64,000 bases of DNA from Thelephora terrestris (Eukaryota; Basidiomycota; Agaricomycetes; Thelephorales; Thelephoraceae), in assembly GCA_015956445.1 (NCBI GenBank), contig WIUZ02000019.1, positions 1 to 64,000 on the forward strand, read 5' to 3'. Under the pieces are notes generated by a model. That model did not search any database. It was not told the DNA's origin and was given only the letters and a program-made list of their open reading frames with translations. The position numbers and the translations under genes are program-made. How positions within the stretch are numbered: position 1 is the stretch's first letter; each line of letters starts with the position of its first letter. Below are positions 34,792 through 46,379 of this stretch, in pieces.

Positions 34792-35451
34792 TGTCAGGGC
34801 CACTCTACCCTAACAACTACCAGTGCACTGAGCCGACTCCGCAGAGTACTCACTAGTCCAACTAGTTTGTGAGAGAACGATCACGTCCCTATTCTTCCGG
34901 TAGGTTGTCCGAGGTCACTACAAGTCAGGTCGAAATCCTAAAGAGAAACCCAACCTAAACCGCACTTCGTTCGGTTTAACAAACAAGGGTTGATCCCTAC
35001 AACAGGATTTGATGACTCCACCAGTTGATCGACTGGACGCTCGAGGTGTTCTAATATGACTGCTGGGAGTCTATAGTTACGAGGCGCAGTTGACGCGCAG
35101 AGCGGGAGGGAGAGCAGATGGGGGATGTCTTGGATCAAACAAGAAACTCTGACTTGTCCTTAACTGCAACTGGGCTGAGAAGGGCAGAGGATTTCCTGAG
35201 GTAACAAAACTAAGGTACTACGATACAGCCACAGTTGCTACTTATACTAAAGGAGTGGCCATGACGTCAATACCCTAATATACCCTTATCAAATCCAGAA
35301 CAAAGGGAGATAAGGAGTGTGAGAACGCTAAGTAAGGGAAGCGAACAAAGGTGACGCGTGGGAGAATAAAAGACAAAGGGCCTTACTAGCGTGTGAAGGA
35401 TTGCATAAAAGATAAGGAATGTCCGCATGAAACATAGGGGTAAAGATAACA
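34792..35451 (-). repeat. LTR-like block 2, fossil
   Basis: 660 bp with TG...CA termini, matching LTR-like block 1 (24116-24346 plus 26674-27099) in opposite orientation. Only scattered differences are seen over the compared length. It contains a TATA-like TAGTATAAG on the minus strand and a short hairpin (AACCG...CGGTT). It forms the left end of element B. Confidence 0.75.
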
Positions 35452-36170
35452 CTAGTCCTAAAAGAAATAGGGGCATGGGATCATAAAAGTTCGTACCTGG
35501 GGATCACACCCAAGGGTCAGGTGGCAATCTCCCTTTACATAGTTGTACCAGCGGATTCGGGAGTAGAGCCATGCAAACATCCCTTGTTGTCTGTAGGCGG
35601 TACCAGCATCACGGACTAGTGGCAACCTCAACGTACGTCCGAACATGAGGAGGTCGGGCCTAGACTCATGGGACATGAGGGATTACAGATTCGCCGGCGT
35701 TTCACGCTAACGGCTACTCCACATGCGCTGAGCTAACCAGAAGGATCCTAAGGCGATGCTTCCGAATAACGGCGAGTCCTTCCTCCGGTTAGGAGACTGT
35801 GATGTGACTGTCCACGTGTGTGATCAGGGTCCAGGGTTGATCGTAATCGTAAAGTCATGAGGGGTCGTAAAAAGGGGTTCGTGATGTCATAAAGGGGTCA
35901 TCAGGGTCTTGAGACCTATTTTTAGTGCGCGCGCGTTCTAGGCGTTCCGGAACGAAGTTCTTCCAAGGCCGTCCCGCGGGCCGAGGTGTCAGCTTGATGT
36001 AGTAAGCCAACGATGATGGTACAGGGGCGGAAGTTGATGTGACCCGGACCAATGAGGTTCGTCGAGGTAGGTCACGTGAAGGATCACCGATCTAGGCTAT
36101 AAGAAGGACGTCTTCTTGGAGCCATCCTTGATCAGCAACACCAGCAACTTCCCCATCATCTTACCAAAAC

Positions 36171-37911
36171 ATGTCCTTCCCCAACAACCACACCTACAAA
36201 GTCGCCAATGGTATCTCCACCATCTCTCGCATCGATCGTCGTGCCGCCGCTCGCAAGTCCTACGCCTGTGCAGCGGGGACTCCCTATACCACAGATGACC
36301 AGGTATGGGGGAGACCTAGAGCTTTGTGTGCTAGCGCTAACGCCTTCCTCTAGGTAGAGGTTACGTTCTTTTGGGCGTTGATGTCCAGCTAACGGCTTCT
36401 AGATCTTGGAGGTCGTCACGGAGGTGGACCCTGAACGTCTCAGGGAGACCATGCCTCATTTGATGGGGTTGACCTGGGACGATGAGCTCTGGGTCCGTAC
36501 AATCATTGCCGAGAAGGTGGCCTTCCGAATGAGGGGTAGGTTCGGAGAGTTGGAGCATTCGATCAAGAAGGAGCTCTGGTACACCCTGCAAAGGGGAATC
36601 TACGATCAGGACCTATTGGAGCACGGAGCTACCGTTCCTCGGGCCGTCCGCCATGCCACTGCCGCCACGTCATTGTTGTGGTCGCTCGTTCGGGAGGGGG
36701 AGAGCAAGGTAGGTTCTCCGTTTGAATATTCGAGTATGACTATCGAATAATCAAACTGCCTAGGTTGAACGTTTGGAACGTGAGGTGAAGGAAGCGAAGG
36801 CAGACGTCCTTCGTCTATCTGCGGAGGGTCTTCAGATGAAGGAGACCTTGGCCGCCTTCCAGCAGGGGACGAACGAGGCGTTGGAGGCAATGGTCGCCAA
36901 CCATCAGGAGTTGATCGCCGGGTTGAAGGTTAGGGACAATAACATCAAGGGAGCGTTGGCCAGGAGGGATGAAAAGGTAGCTTTCCTCATCTCGAAGACG
37001 AAATGAGGGAAGCTGACACTTCTTCTAGACTGAGGAGCTCGAGAACGTGGTGGCTGTGTTGACAGCGCAGGTCGAGTCCTTGCAGGACAAGACCTGCAAC
37101 TGCAGGGAGGGTCCCAAATTGGTTGGTCAGGGGACCGCCGACGTTCCGTTCGAGTTGGAGTACGCCGACGAGGTGGTACTCCCATCTCCTAACCCGTCGT
37201 CCTATGCGACGCCTCCAATCGAGAACGCGGTTCCTGTTCCGACTCCAGGTCCGGCTTCCACCTTGGCCGCTTCCGACAAGGAGAACTGTGGGCGCTGCGT
37301 CTTGCAGCCGATCCATCAGTTGGTGAAGATCGAGGATGAGGTCATGGAGGTTGACCGAGCCGAAGATGCTCCGAGGGTCGCCGAGGTACGTCCGGTGACT
37401 AAGGGGCAACGTTGCAAGCGCTCTCGACGCCGTCCTGCTCATCGCATGGCTCCATCGGCTAATCCCTATCCTCGACCAGTTGAGTCGGATGGTGACCTCT
37501 CTGGTCGAGGTGAGGAGCGAGGATTCCGATATCGGGTCCACCGTCCTTACCGACAGGTCGAGTCCGAGATCCAACTCCGACACCAGCTTCGCCTCGCAAG
37601 ACAGGATCCCACCCAGGGGTCCGACGAGGGAGACGGAGGGTCGCTTGCCGACTACGTCGATAGTGCTGTCGAGCAGTCACCCGGTGATGGCGATGTGGGA
37701 CCAGGTGTTCCAGAGTTCAGTGACATCTGGGAGGCTGATCGGTCCGCTCGAAGGAGTCTCTTCCTATCGGCTTGAACTAGTCGTTCAGCTGAGTGCCGAA
37801 GATGGCGACGCCATGTTCGGGGAGGTTCTTGCGAGGAGGGGCCAGCACTACGATCTCCGGGATGGACGCTTGGTGACCTTTAGGCCTGCCGTAGATAGAG
37901 TCGACTTTTAA
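36171..37911 (+). CDS. Element B coding block: coiled-coil protein, unknown
   Basis: The block starts at an ATG near 36171 (MSFPNNHTYKVANGIST) and is built of several short exons with GT-AG introns. The readable parts are an N-terminal globular region (LRETMPHLMGLTWDDELWVR), a long coiled coil (VERLEREVKEAKADVLRLSA onward), and a Pro-rich, basic C-terminal region (QRCKRSRRRPAHR). No polymerase, integrase or capsid motif was recognised. A TATA-like CTATAAGAAG lies at about 36097. It probably belongs to the element rather than to the host genome. The end is set only by the last open frame and is uncertain. Confidence 0.45.
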
Positions 37912-40760
37912 GGATGTAGGATAGCACTTGTATAGCTCGTTGTGGATTTGCTGGGAATAGTACGCGCGTGTGTGTGTTTCGAATGATTGGCATGAAGGAT
38001 AAGGAGTGTGAAGCATTCAAAACATAAGAAGTGGTAAGAAGAGTTCGAAGAAAGAGCGTGTTATAAAAAGTTTAAAAATACCATGTTCCTGACAGGATGC
38101 TAAATCCATCCGCAATGCAAAGAGTGTTCCCTTCCTCTCGTTCCAGGTGCTGCTTGTCTTATGCCACACATACTTGTCTAGACCAAGGAGTATTGTGTGA
38201 AGCAGGTCAATTGACGAGTCCTGATGAGGATCCAATCCTGTACAGATTCTATTTTAGATGTGTTGCACAAGCGTCAGGCATTTAATGGAAATGAACATGC
38301 CTGAGAACCCAAACAAAATGTTATAGTGATCTCCTGGGCGGAGTTCATTGCGAAGGTCTATTCCAATGAGTTTTGGTTAGGGTCCTGCTGTCAGGGAGGA
38401 CATAACTCTTACATGATTCTTGTGGAATTTCGTTGAACCGTTCCGGTGGTTGCTCGATCACCCATCGTCTCACCTCTGCCGAGACCTCAGAATGGATCAT
38501 CTGCTTGATTTGTTTTCTTTCATCTGGCTTCAGTTTCCCTCCGAGACGGGGGTCTTTTGTTTCTGGTTCATGGAGTCGTTGCCGCATGAGCTCAGATGAC
38601 CGTTCCAATGCACGGTCAATCCAGTATTGTGCTGTTCGGTCTTTGATGCCAGTCTCGGTCTGAAGATCAGAAACCTTGCATGCGATTCCCTCGCACGCCA
38701 AATAAATCTGTTGCTTGATTATTTGCACAGTCTCTGGCACCATCCTGCGAATTTTCCCAGGCTCAGGAGGACTCAATTAAATCATTTTTACATTGGGAAA
38801 TTTCATGATTACTCACAGCAAACAAAGCATGGTAAACGTCGTTACTCTCTTTTTGTTCCTTCGTTCCACCTGATTTATCTCGGATACAGTTCAGGTTCCC
38901 ATTCCCGCCAATACCTGATGCTGACTCTGCCTGTTGTGGGTTGTCGGCCGGTAGGTGGTGCGGGAAGATTCGAAACAAAATTTCACGTTTGAGTAGACAA
39001 TCATACGCTGGTATGTATTTCTCATGGCTGCTGTTGGTGTGTGAGTGTATGGTGGGTCACAACAGGGGCAGAGCTTACCAGTTCTCAAGAAATGCTCGAA
39101 ACTGTTCGTTGGAGCTCGTGTTGGGTGACGTTGAACAAAACCGAACAAAAAATTGCTGTTTAAGTTTCTCGCTAGGTATGTTCAAGTTCTTCATATAAAT
39201 GTTGATGTGTGGGTTGTATTGTTTACTCCGGTTCCCAGATACGTCGTCAGCCCACGGCATGACCCGGAGACTGAAGACCGGTCTGCCTTTTGCAATGGTT
39301 CGGACTGGGTTCGGGCTAAAATCTTTTTGAATCATCAATCGTTGGTTTTGAGATGTACATTGACCCACTCACTTTGAAACCCCCCGCGTCCGAGTGCCTC
39401 AATCTCAGGGAAGGTCAACTGTAGGTGATCCACTGGAACGCGGATGATTTCGGACGTTCTGACTCGATACCTCCCTCTCTATAGGCAAGGTCTCAGCATG
39501 TAGATTAGGCTGACTCTCATACAACTTACACGTTCGCTGAAGTAGACAGGATTGCATTCGGCGTACTCCTTTTTATTGACAACAATCCATCGCTTCGGCA
39601 AGATGTACTTCCCTGCCTTGGTGCACGCAACTTCATTGACATAGAAGTGTCGCTCTGGCGAGGATTCCCAGTCTGCCCACATCGGTGATAACTCGTCGAG
39701 AGGGACCTCGTCACGCCATTTCCCTGCCTGCCATGACTCGCTGATTGAGGATGTAACCTCTGGGTACAAACACATTGAATTTCGCACGTGCGGGTTGGCC
39801 CAGTCCTGTGAACTGTGAGTAGTTCATTCGATTTCAACGAGAAGGATCACTGACCAGCGCTAGCAGATCTTCCGGAGCAACGGCGTGGAACTTCTGTCCG
39901 AGTGCAGAGATATGCTCACGTGGTTGAATGTCCATCTCCTCCGCAAGCTTCTTTTGTGTTTCACGAAGCGCATAAAAACTTGGCGTGTCTGGTACATTCA
40001 GTTCCTCGAGCATCCACAAGACTGTTTTCATGTGATCGTCAGAGAGCCTTAGATGTGGCATGTTATCGAGAATATCCAGGACGAGCATCTGGTGTCTCAT
40101 TGTGTAAGTGCCAAAGTATCTGATGCTCGTAATTTTTCACTAACGGTTTTCGAAGGATACGGCCAATAGTCACCACCGTCTTGTGCGGTCCATCCAGGTT
40201 CTTGGCTGGCAACATCGCTTTCAGACTCATCTGAATGATCAAATTCAGGAGCCTCATCCCGTTCGTTTTCCGTTCGATTACGCTCGTCGCTTGAGTCAGC
40301 CCCCGCAGAGAACTCTAATTGTGCTCCACTTTCATCGAGAAAGGCAAGGCCAAGACGACGAAAGCCTTTAAACATATCAGATGTTGCGTCATCTGAATCG
40401 GTGGGATGGGCCGACGGAAACTCCGGCAGTGGAAGGAGGACCGAATGCGGAAGTTGAGCTTGTTCCCGCGCTGATTCTACCTCCTCCAGTTTTCGCGCAC
40501 GGGCGTTCAACGAAACCCTGTGTTTCGTGGTCTGAAGGTGGGCGGTCTTATTGTTTGGGGTGAATGTCTTTGATTCGTCGTCTGACCCATACTCGATACA
40601 GACGGTACAACGAAACCTGTCATCGGAACGTTTTCCGTTCCCAGATGGAATCCGTTCGAGACCTGCAAACTCTAAGCCTCGATAAACATATACGATGAGT
40701 GCCTCACTCACAATCTGGTGTCGCTGCTCTCAGTCGACGGGATCCAGGCCGGTCAGTCAT

Positions 40761-40865
40761 TGAAACGAAGTCCAGAAATGGCGGGCTCCGGCTCTGCACC
40801 CGATCAAGTGAAACTTCGTTCGACTCAACCTCTGGCCCCCACTTCCACCGTCCCCCTCTGCAAAG
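40761..40865. promoter_or_regulatory. Divergent promoter between transposon gene and partner gene
   Basis: About 105 bp separate the proposed ATG of the minus-strand transposon gene (40760) from the ATG of the plus-strand gene at 40866. Such head-to-head spacing means the two must share promoter sequence. No TATA box is evident. Confidence 0.4.
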
Positions 40866-42205
40866 ATGAGCAGCTTCCTCAGTGACATCATCTCTGACAC
40901 CTCCAACACCTCATTGATACCACCAACGCAACAGAACACCTCGACATCCTCAGGCAGTGATGGTGAAATGTCATCAGATACCGATCCCGAGGAGTTGCAA
41001 GATAGCACTGGAAACCGAAACACTCAACATCAAGCCAGCACCCAGAACTCTCGTGACACAATCGCCGCGTTCGCCGTCAATACCGCCCGTAACCTTCGGC
41101 TCACCGCCAACGGGGAAAATTCGCTCATCCGGTTTAGTCAGGTATTACCTCCCCTCACCAGGTATTCACAACGTTGACGTGGCGCATTGAGCTTGACATG
41201 AGGTCAGCTCTGATCTATCAGCAAGCCACACTCATCAAAATGAGTGAGGCTTACTCGCGCCTCGAGTCTGCGGCAACGGATGGATCGCAGACTGGCGAAA
41301 AACTGGACCTTCCAAAAAAGACCAAGGTACCCTGCCATGATCGCCTGTAACACACTGCTGAGACCTTCGGTTGTAGGACGAAATAGATTACCGCGCGAGA
41401 CTCGTCATCGTGTCTCCCAGCTTGTCACGATATCGAGCCTTGGGAAAGGACTTGAAAACGGGCCCAGGAGCAATTGTCCTTGTGAGTCCCTCTTTTTTCA
41501 CGCTGGACGTCCAACCCAACGAGCCGTCCTCGGAGAATTGGCTCCGTTCCAAGTCAGGAACCAACAAGAGATACTTTGAGGGCGAGGCGTACAAAGTCCT
41601 TCGGTCAAAGATCAAGGCCTCGTGCCGATACGCACGCTCTGATGTGAAGGATGTGGCGAGTGTTTACGTCTTGCCCTTCATTACTTGCTAATCGCCAGGT
41701 ATTAGATTCGCCATTCCGTTGAAGATAGGCTCCACATCACAGGCCTCCTCAAAGAAATGGCAAAGGCTTTTGAGAAGTGGTTTAGGAGCGACATGAGTGC
41801 CTCGGTGGCCGTTGCTGTCCGTTTCGCGCTTCTTGTAAGTGCCGCGTTGTCATCCGGTTCGGTTATAAATTTCACTCAACCACCACCTTCAGCGACAGGT
41901 TTATGACAAAGATCCATCGGATACCTTCTGGACGTCCGTTGACAAGACCCTTACTGAAATCCGTCAGAACGCTGCATCGGGCAACGGGTTAAGTGCCTCT
42001 GAGTGAGTCGACGTCATGTCCCACCTTTGTGCGTATCTGATATTGCAATAGGATTCTCGTCAAATGTTTGGACGCCGATGAGCAAAAATACCCTCCAAGC
42101 GCAGGCTCCGCCTCTGCGCAGACCGCTTTGGCAAGCGTCCAGCAGTCCGAGGACCAGCTGTCAATGGATGACTTTGTTTTGGTATCAGACGCTGCCATTG
42201 AATGA
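40866..42205 (+). CDS. Accessory protein divergent from the transposon gene
   Basis: A multi-exon gene starting MSSFLSDIISDTSNTSLI and ending in SMDDFVLVSDAAIE at 42203-42205. About six exons are separated by short introns (for example after LIRFSQ at about 41140, after PKKTK at about 41325, around 41695 and 41836). The product is about 330 aa. The N-terminal 60 residues are Ser/Thr-rich and acidic, then come helical segments (SALIYQQATLIKMSEAYSRLE), a basic middle (YEGEAYKVLRSKIKASCRYA-like) and a C-terminal helical part (EMAKAFEKWFRSDMSASVAV). No named family. I recall similar helical proteins next to transposon genes in Agaricomycetes, so it may be a second gene of the same element. Exon ends are approximate. 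Confidence 0.5.
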
Positions 42206-42510
42206 TCCCGTATACCCATAAACTTGTACTTCGCGACGTCCATAATTAATATGATTCTTGGTTCTCTCGACCAACTGTATTGAATGTATCGGGATGGATG
42301 GCTGGACCGCAAGGGCAGTTGGTCGAAAAACCTATGATATCTACAGACGTCCGCCGTGTCGGGTGATATCTTACAACAGTAAGTTGAGCATCAACAGATG
42401 TCAATCCCTCGGGAATGCTCATATCAGGCGACGTCCACATTCGACATCATCCGGAGCATCAGATCCGATTGGCCGTGTAGTAGTAGCCTCAAGAAACCCA
42501 GTGTGCGCGT
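42206..42510. other. Short spacer
   Basis: About 300 bp between two converging genes. I see no additional feature. Confidence 0.4.
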
Positions 42511-43679
42511 TTATTCTGCCTCGGACTCCGACTCTACGGCTATGACGGAACTACTCTGCCGACGCAAAGCCCCGACCATCGTAAGGTAGTCAGCTACAGA
42601 CCGAGTTTTAGTTCTAATGAATTTATCTAACGACCGTTCCCCTTCTAGACCGAGGCCAAGGCTCTCGATGTACCCCAGAACCGTCTTTTCCTTGATGCCA
42701 GTCACATTCGCGATGGCTTTTGCAAGCTTTGCGGTGCTAACTCCCGTGGATTCTGAAAGACGATCGTAGACCCCGACGAAGGTTTGCGGACGTCCATTGG
42801 ATGTCAACAATTCGGGGTTGGTGATGTAGCGATAGGGTTTACAGACGAAAGTGACCCGAGGATCACAAGGGGAATTTTTGGTCGACCGATGGGACAAGTC
42901 CAAGCCAATACGTGGACAACGAAAGGGATTGGCGGTCTTCGAGAGGTTATTTCGGGGGATAATCCTCAGGGAGGGACGTGAGCTCGGAACTGCGGAAGAT
43001 AACGCGAATGTATCGTTCTCCCACTTGGATTGCACGAGCTCTGAGATCGACTGAGCACCGGATTGAGCCAATATCTCGTCGACCAATCGAGAGGGACCGG
43101 AGACGACCTTTTTGTCTTTGAGTCGGCGAATCGTACGAAAGAGAATCCCACCACGGGTCGAGTCCAAGTCCTCTCCAGACACAGAAGGTGGAAGAGAAGT
43201 GGCGGATGATCCGAACGTCAAGTCCATGCCTTTTCTGCTACCGCCTCTATAACTCGAGGTCGACACACCGGAGGCCGTGGGTGTTCGGTGGAAATACCTG
43301 CATTGAGTGGGGGTTGAAAGGGGTTGAATCTCAGGAAGAGTAAAACGGGTTACCATCGACCGCCCCGTCTCTGTTCTGCCGCCCGGTGGGTGAACGGGTC
43401 GGCGTGGAAACCAGGTTTGTATAAGTAGAACTCGAGCTCCAATATCTCGTATTCGATGTCTTTGGGTGGAGAGCCTGGGGTATGAAGGTGAATAACATGC
43501 CCGAACATAAGCAATTTCGCTATTTCATCAAATCGAATTGGTATCTCTTGCGCTGAGCTGAGGGCGGTAAAGTCAAGGGCTTCGGTCAGACCAACGGCGT
43601 CGTTCTGAGTGTTTGCTCCGAGGCGTAGCTGTTTCCGAGGATGTTCCAAGGTTTCTTCGTCCTGAATACGCCTCTTCAT
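42511..43679 (-). CDS. Conserved fungal protein, glycosylase-like annotation in relatives
   Basis: Two exons (43679-43354 and 43297-42511) join in phase to 370 aa. The 56-nt intron is GTAACC...CAG, and the join gives RGGRWYFHRTPT. The conserved run is YEILELEFYLYKPGFHADPF...WYFHR...YRGGSRKGMDLTFG...GGILFRTIRRL...GPSRLVDEIL...RIGLDLSH...YRYITNPELLT. I recall this pattern from fungal proteins often labelled 3-methyladenine-DNA-glycosylase-like. I do not see a helix-hairpin-helix glycosylase core, so the biochemical role is open. The C-terminus is helical and ends acidic. Codon character and intron match the housekeeping block to its right; this looks like the first host gene right of the transposons. 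Confidence 0.75.
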
Positions 43680-43874
43680 AATTCCCTGAAGGTTAGAGTT
43701 AGCCTAGACCTGCCCACTGAATCTGTTGCGCACCGACCAGTACCGCGAAGGGTGAGTGACGATCCTTTGAAATATTACATAATATCCAGCATTTCGTCAT
43801 GGCTCACAACGGTCAAAACCGGCGACCGCTTTCGTTTTTTTGCTCGTTCTCTGTCCACGACTATCGATATCGCC

Positions 43875-46292
43875 ATGGCCACGGATACCTTTGACCCAAA
43901 GTCTGTCCTCGAGCTCGACTCGTGGCTTGAGCCATTTCTTGGCGCTATCGACAAGAGATACCAACTATTCAAGCGCTGGAAGGACACCATCGCAAACACT
44001 GAAGGCGGCTACGACCAGTTCACCAAGGGTTACCTCAAGTTTGGCCTAAACGTTCAACCCGACAATTCGGTGCTCTATCGAGAGTGGGCTCCGAATGCCA
44101 TTTCTGCCGCTCTCACTGGTGACTTCAGTCTGTCTCCGTCTGATCGGCATCCGACCCGCTCCCGACGCTAACGCTCGAATAGATGACTGGAACAGGATCG
44201 CTCACCCTATGAAAAAGAACGAATATGGTGTCTGGGAGGTCACAATTCCACCCAACCCAGATGGTACCTGTGCCATTCCTCACGATTCCAAAATCAAGGC
44301 GAGATCCGTTCGAATTTGTGTTCGGAGATCGTTTTGACGCCGGTAAAGGTCACTATGATCACAGCTTCCAGGGAACGCATCGAGAGAATACCCGCTTGGA
44401 TTCGTCGGGTTACTCAGGATATCAGCGTCTCACCCGCCTATGACGCCAGATTTTGGAATCCCCCCGAGGAAAAGCGCTATAAGTTCAAAAACGCTGCCCC
44501 TCCCACCCCCAAAAGCCCTCGTATCTATGAAGCTCACGTCGGGATCTCCACCAGTGAGCATCGGGTTGGAACCTATACAGAGTTCACGCGCGACACTCTT
44601 CCTCGGATTAAGAAGTTGGGTTATAACACCATCCAGCTAATGGCCATTATGGAGCACGCTTACTATGCCTGTAATCGTTCATCTCTTCGATCTGAATTGG
44701 ATGTGTTCTGACCTCTTCTTAGCCTTTGGGTATCAGGTCACCAGCTTTTTCGCTGCAAGTTCTCGCTACGGCACCCCTGAAGAACTGATGGAGCTCATTG
44801 ATACAGCCCACGGCTTGGGCATAGTCGTGTTGCTCGACATCGTTCATTCTCATGCTTGCAAGAACGTCCTTGACGGTCTGAATATGTTCGACGGCACAGA
44901 CCACCTTTACTTCCATGGCGGAAAGAAAGGGCAGCACGAGCTCTGGGATAGCCGACTCTTCAACTACGGAAGCCACGAAGTCCTTCGCTTCCTCCTCAGC
45001 AATCTAAGGTTCTACATGGAGGAATTCAAATTCGATGGCTTCCGGTTTGACGGTGTCACGAGCATGATGTACCTCCACCACGGCATCGGCACTGGCTTTT
45101 CGGGGGGTTACCACGAATACTTCGAGGATAAAGTCGACTTGGAAGGTGTCGTATACCTCATGCTCGCAAACGATGCCATGCACGAGTTATACCCCCATTG
45201 CATCACGATTGCCGAGGATGTCTCCGGTATGCCGCTTCTCTGCATCCCCACCTCTAAGGGAGGGGTGGGCTTCGACTATCGTTTATCCATGGCTGTCCCG
45301 GATATGTGGATCAAGTTACTCAAACACAAGCAAGACGATGAATGGGACATGGGTAATATCGTTCAGACTCTCGTAAATCGAAGGCACCTAGAGAAGAGCG
45401 TTGCATACGCCGAGAGTCATGACCAAGCCCTTGTCGGTGACAAGACGATCGCGTTCTGGTTGATGGACAAAGAGATGTGTGCGTATCGAGTGCTTCTCCA
45501 TTTTTCTGCCCCGCTAACCGTCCTTAGACACGAACATGTCCGATTTGACTGAGATGACGCCTATCATATCGCGTGGTATTGCACTTCACAAGATGATCAG
45601 GCACGTCGGCCTTCCTTGGTCTCCGCAATCATTGACTTAACCCTACCAGGCTTCTCGTTCACGCACTGGGTGGAGAAGCTTATCTCAATTTCGAAGGAAA
45701 TGAGTTTGGTCACCCCGAGGTTGCTACATTTTCTCCCCTCCGTTCGACAACAACCCTAAATTATGCCATCATAGTGGCTCGATTTCCCTCGCGAGGGAAA
45801 CAATAACTCGTACCACTATGCGCGGCGGCAGTGGAACGTTGTCGACGACGCGGTGCTTCGCTACAGGTACCTCAACGGGTTTGACTCGGAAATGAACAAC
45901 ACCGAAGAGAAATACGGCTGGCTCGCCGCTCCGCAGGCTTATGTATCACTCAAAAACGAGGTCGACAAGGTCATCGTTTTCGAGCGCGCCGGGCTGTTGT
46001 TCGTTTTCAACTTCCACCCGACCAAATCGTTTTCCGACTACCGCATCGGCGTCGAAGAGGCCGGAGAATATCATGTAATCCTTTCTACTGACGATAAACG
46101 ATTCGGAGGGTTCGAAAACATAGATACTTCTGTCAAATACAAGACAACACCACTGGAATGGAATGGCAGGAAGAATTGGGCGCAGGTATGATCAATAATC
46201 ACATTCGTTTGTATACTGTCCTCTGACTACTAGATACGCAGGTATACATACCCTCCAGAACTGCGATGATTCTTTCAAAGGACACGGCCTAA
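43875..46292 (+). CDS. GLC3: 1,4-alpha-glucan (glycogen) branching enzyme
   Basis: Eight exons join in phase to 683 aa, the usual length: 43875-44127, 44183-44298, 44349-44670, 44723-45478, 45528-45600, 45650-45719, 45775-46185 and 46242-46292. It cuts alpha-1,4 glucan and re-attaches the segment through an alpha-1,6 bond in cytosolic glycogen synthesis. The N-terminal CBM48-type domain (LYREWAP, GDFNDWN) precedes a GH13 barrel. The barrel has DIVHSH (269-274), [10 protein letters not shown] with nucleophile Asp340, IAEDVSGMP with acid Glu395, and AESHD with Asp464. The C-terminal beta domain ([16 protein letters not shown]) ends in a short last exon. Introns 2 (44299-44348) and 5 (45601-45649) appear to be GC-AG. 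No damage is seen. Confidence 0.95.
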
Positions 46293-46379
46293 AATTCACC
46301 CCCGCCGCCGTAAGAACTTATCTCTGAGCTTCCCCCCTCGAACCTACAATTCCCCCTAGATGTAATAGAGTAAACGAAA

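Larger units (their letters stand above)
34792..38094. mobile_element. Element B: 3.3-kb TG...CA insertion with GGATG target duplication
   Basis: The unit starts TGTCAGGG and ends CCTGACA, flanked by the 5-bp duplication GGATG (34787-34791 and 38095-38099). The minus-strand transposon gene resumes exactly across it. Its left 660 bp are LTR-like block 2. The remainder carries a coding block (36171-37911, plus) and a small minus frame (35676-35458). Only one end carries the LTR-like block, so it is not a standard two-LTR retroelement. I see no reverse transcriptase or integrase. Both ends look whole. Insertion is younger than the host transposon. Confidence 0.7.
33123..40760 (-). pseudogene. 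Large transposon-type gene, split by element B
   Basis: Minus-strand exons can be followed from an ATG at 40760 to a stop at 33123. In order: a C2H2-like cluster (FRCTVC...H....H), a long acidic linker, MLVLDILDNMPHLRL, DWANPHVRNSMCLYPE with SPMWADWESSPERHFYVNEVA, YRVRTSEIIRVPV, MPWADDVSGNRSKQYNPHINIY, ADNPQQAESASGIGGNGN, a helical KIRRMVPETVQII block, DLLHTILLGLDKYVWHK, then (beyond element B) MKLHVLTHLPEDVQRFGP, SILSNHHSPSRDIAIK and a C-terminal FNAQHDC...LHALHNAWRLREVLP. I recall this motif series from very common, mostly unnamed Agaricomycete transposon proteins; the superfamily is uncertain (CACTA/Plavaka-like is one possibility). Short GT-AG introns separate the blocks. The gene is cut at 34792-38094 by element B, so it is probably inactive. 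Confidence 0.7.

Noticed and set aside
35458-35676. Small minus frame next to LTR-like block 2 as the end of a retroelement polyprotein
   Set aside because: No integrase, polymerase or other diagnostic motif is present and position alone is not enough.
24116-38094. A single full-length LTR retrotransposon spanning both LTR-like blocks
   Set aside because: The blocks are in opposite orientation, host genes lie between them, and each insertion has its own target duplication.
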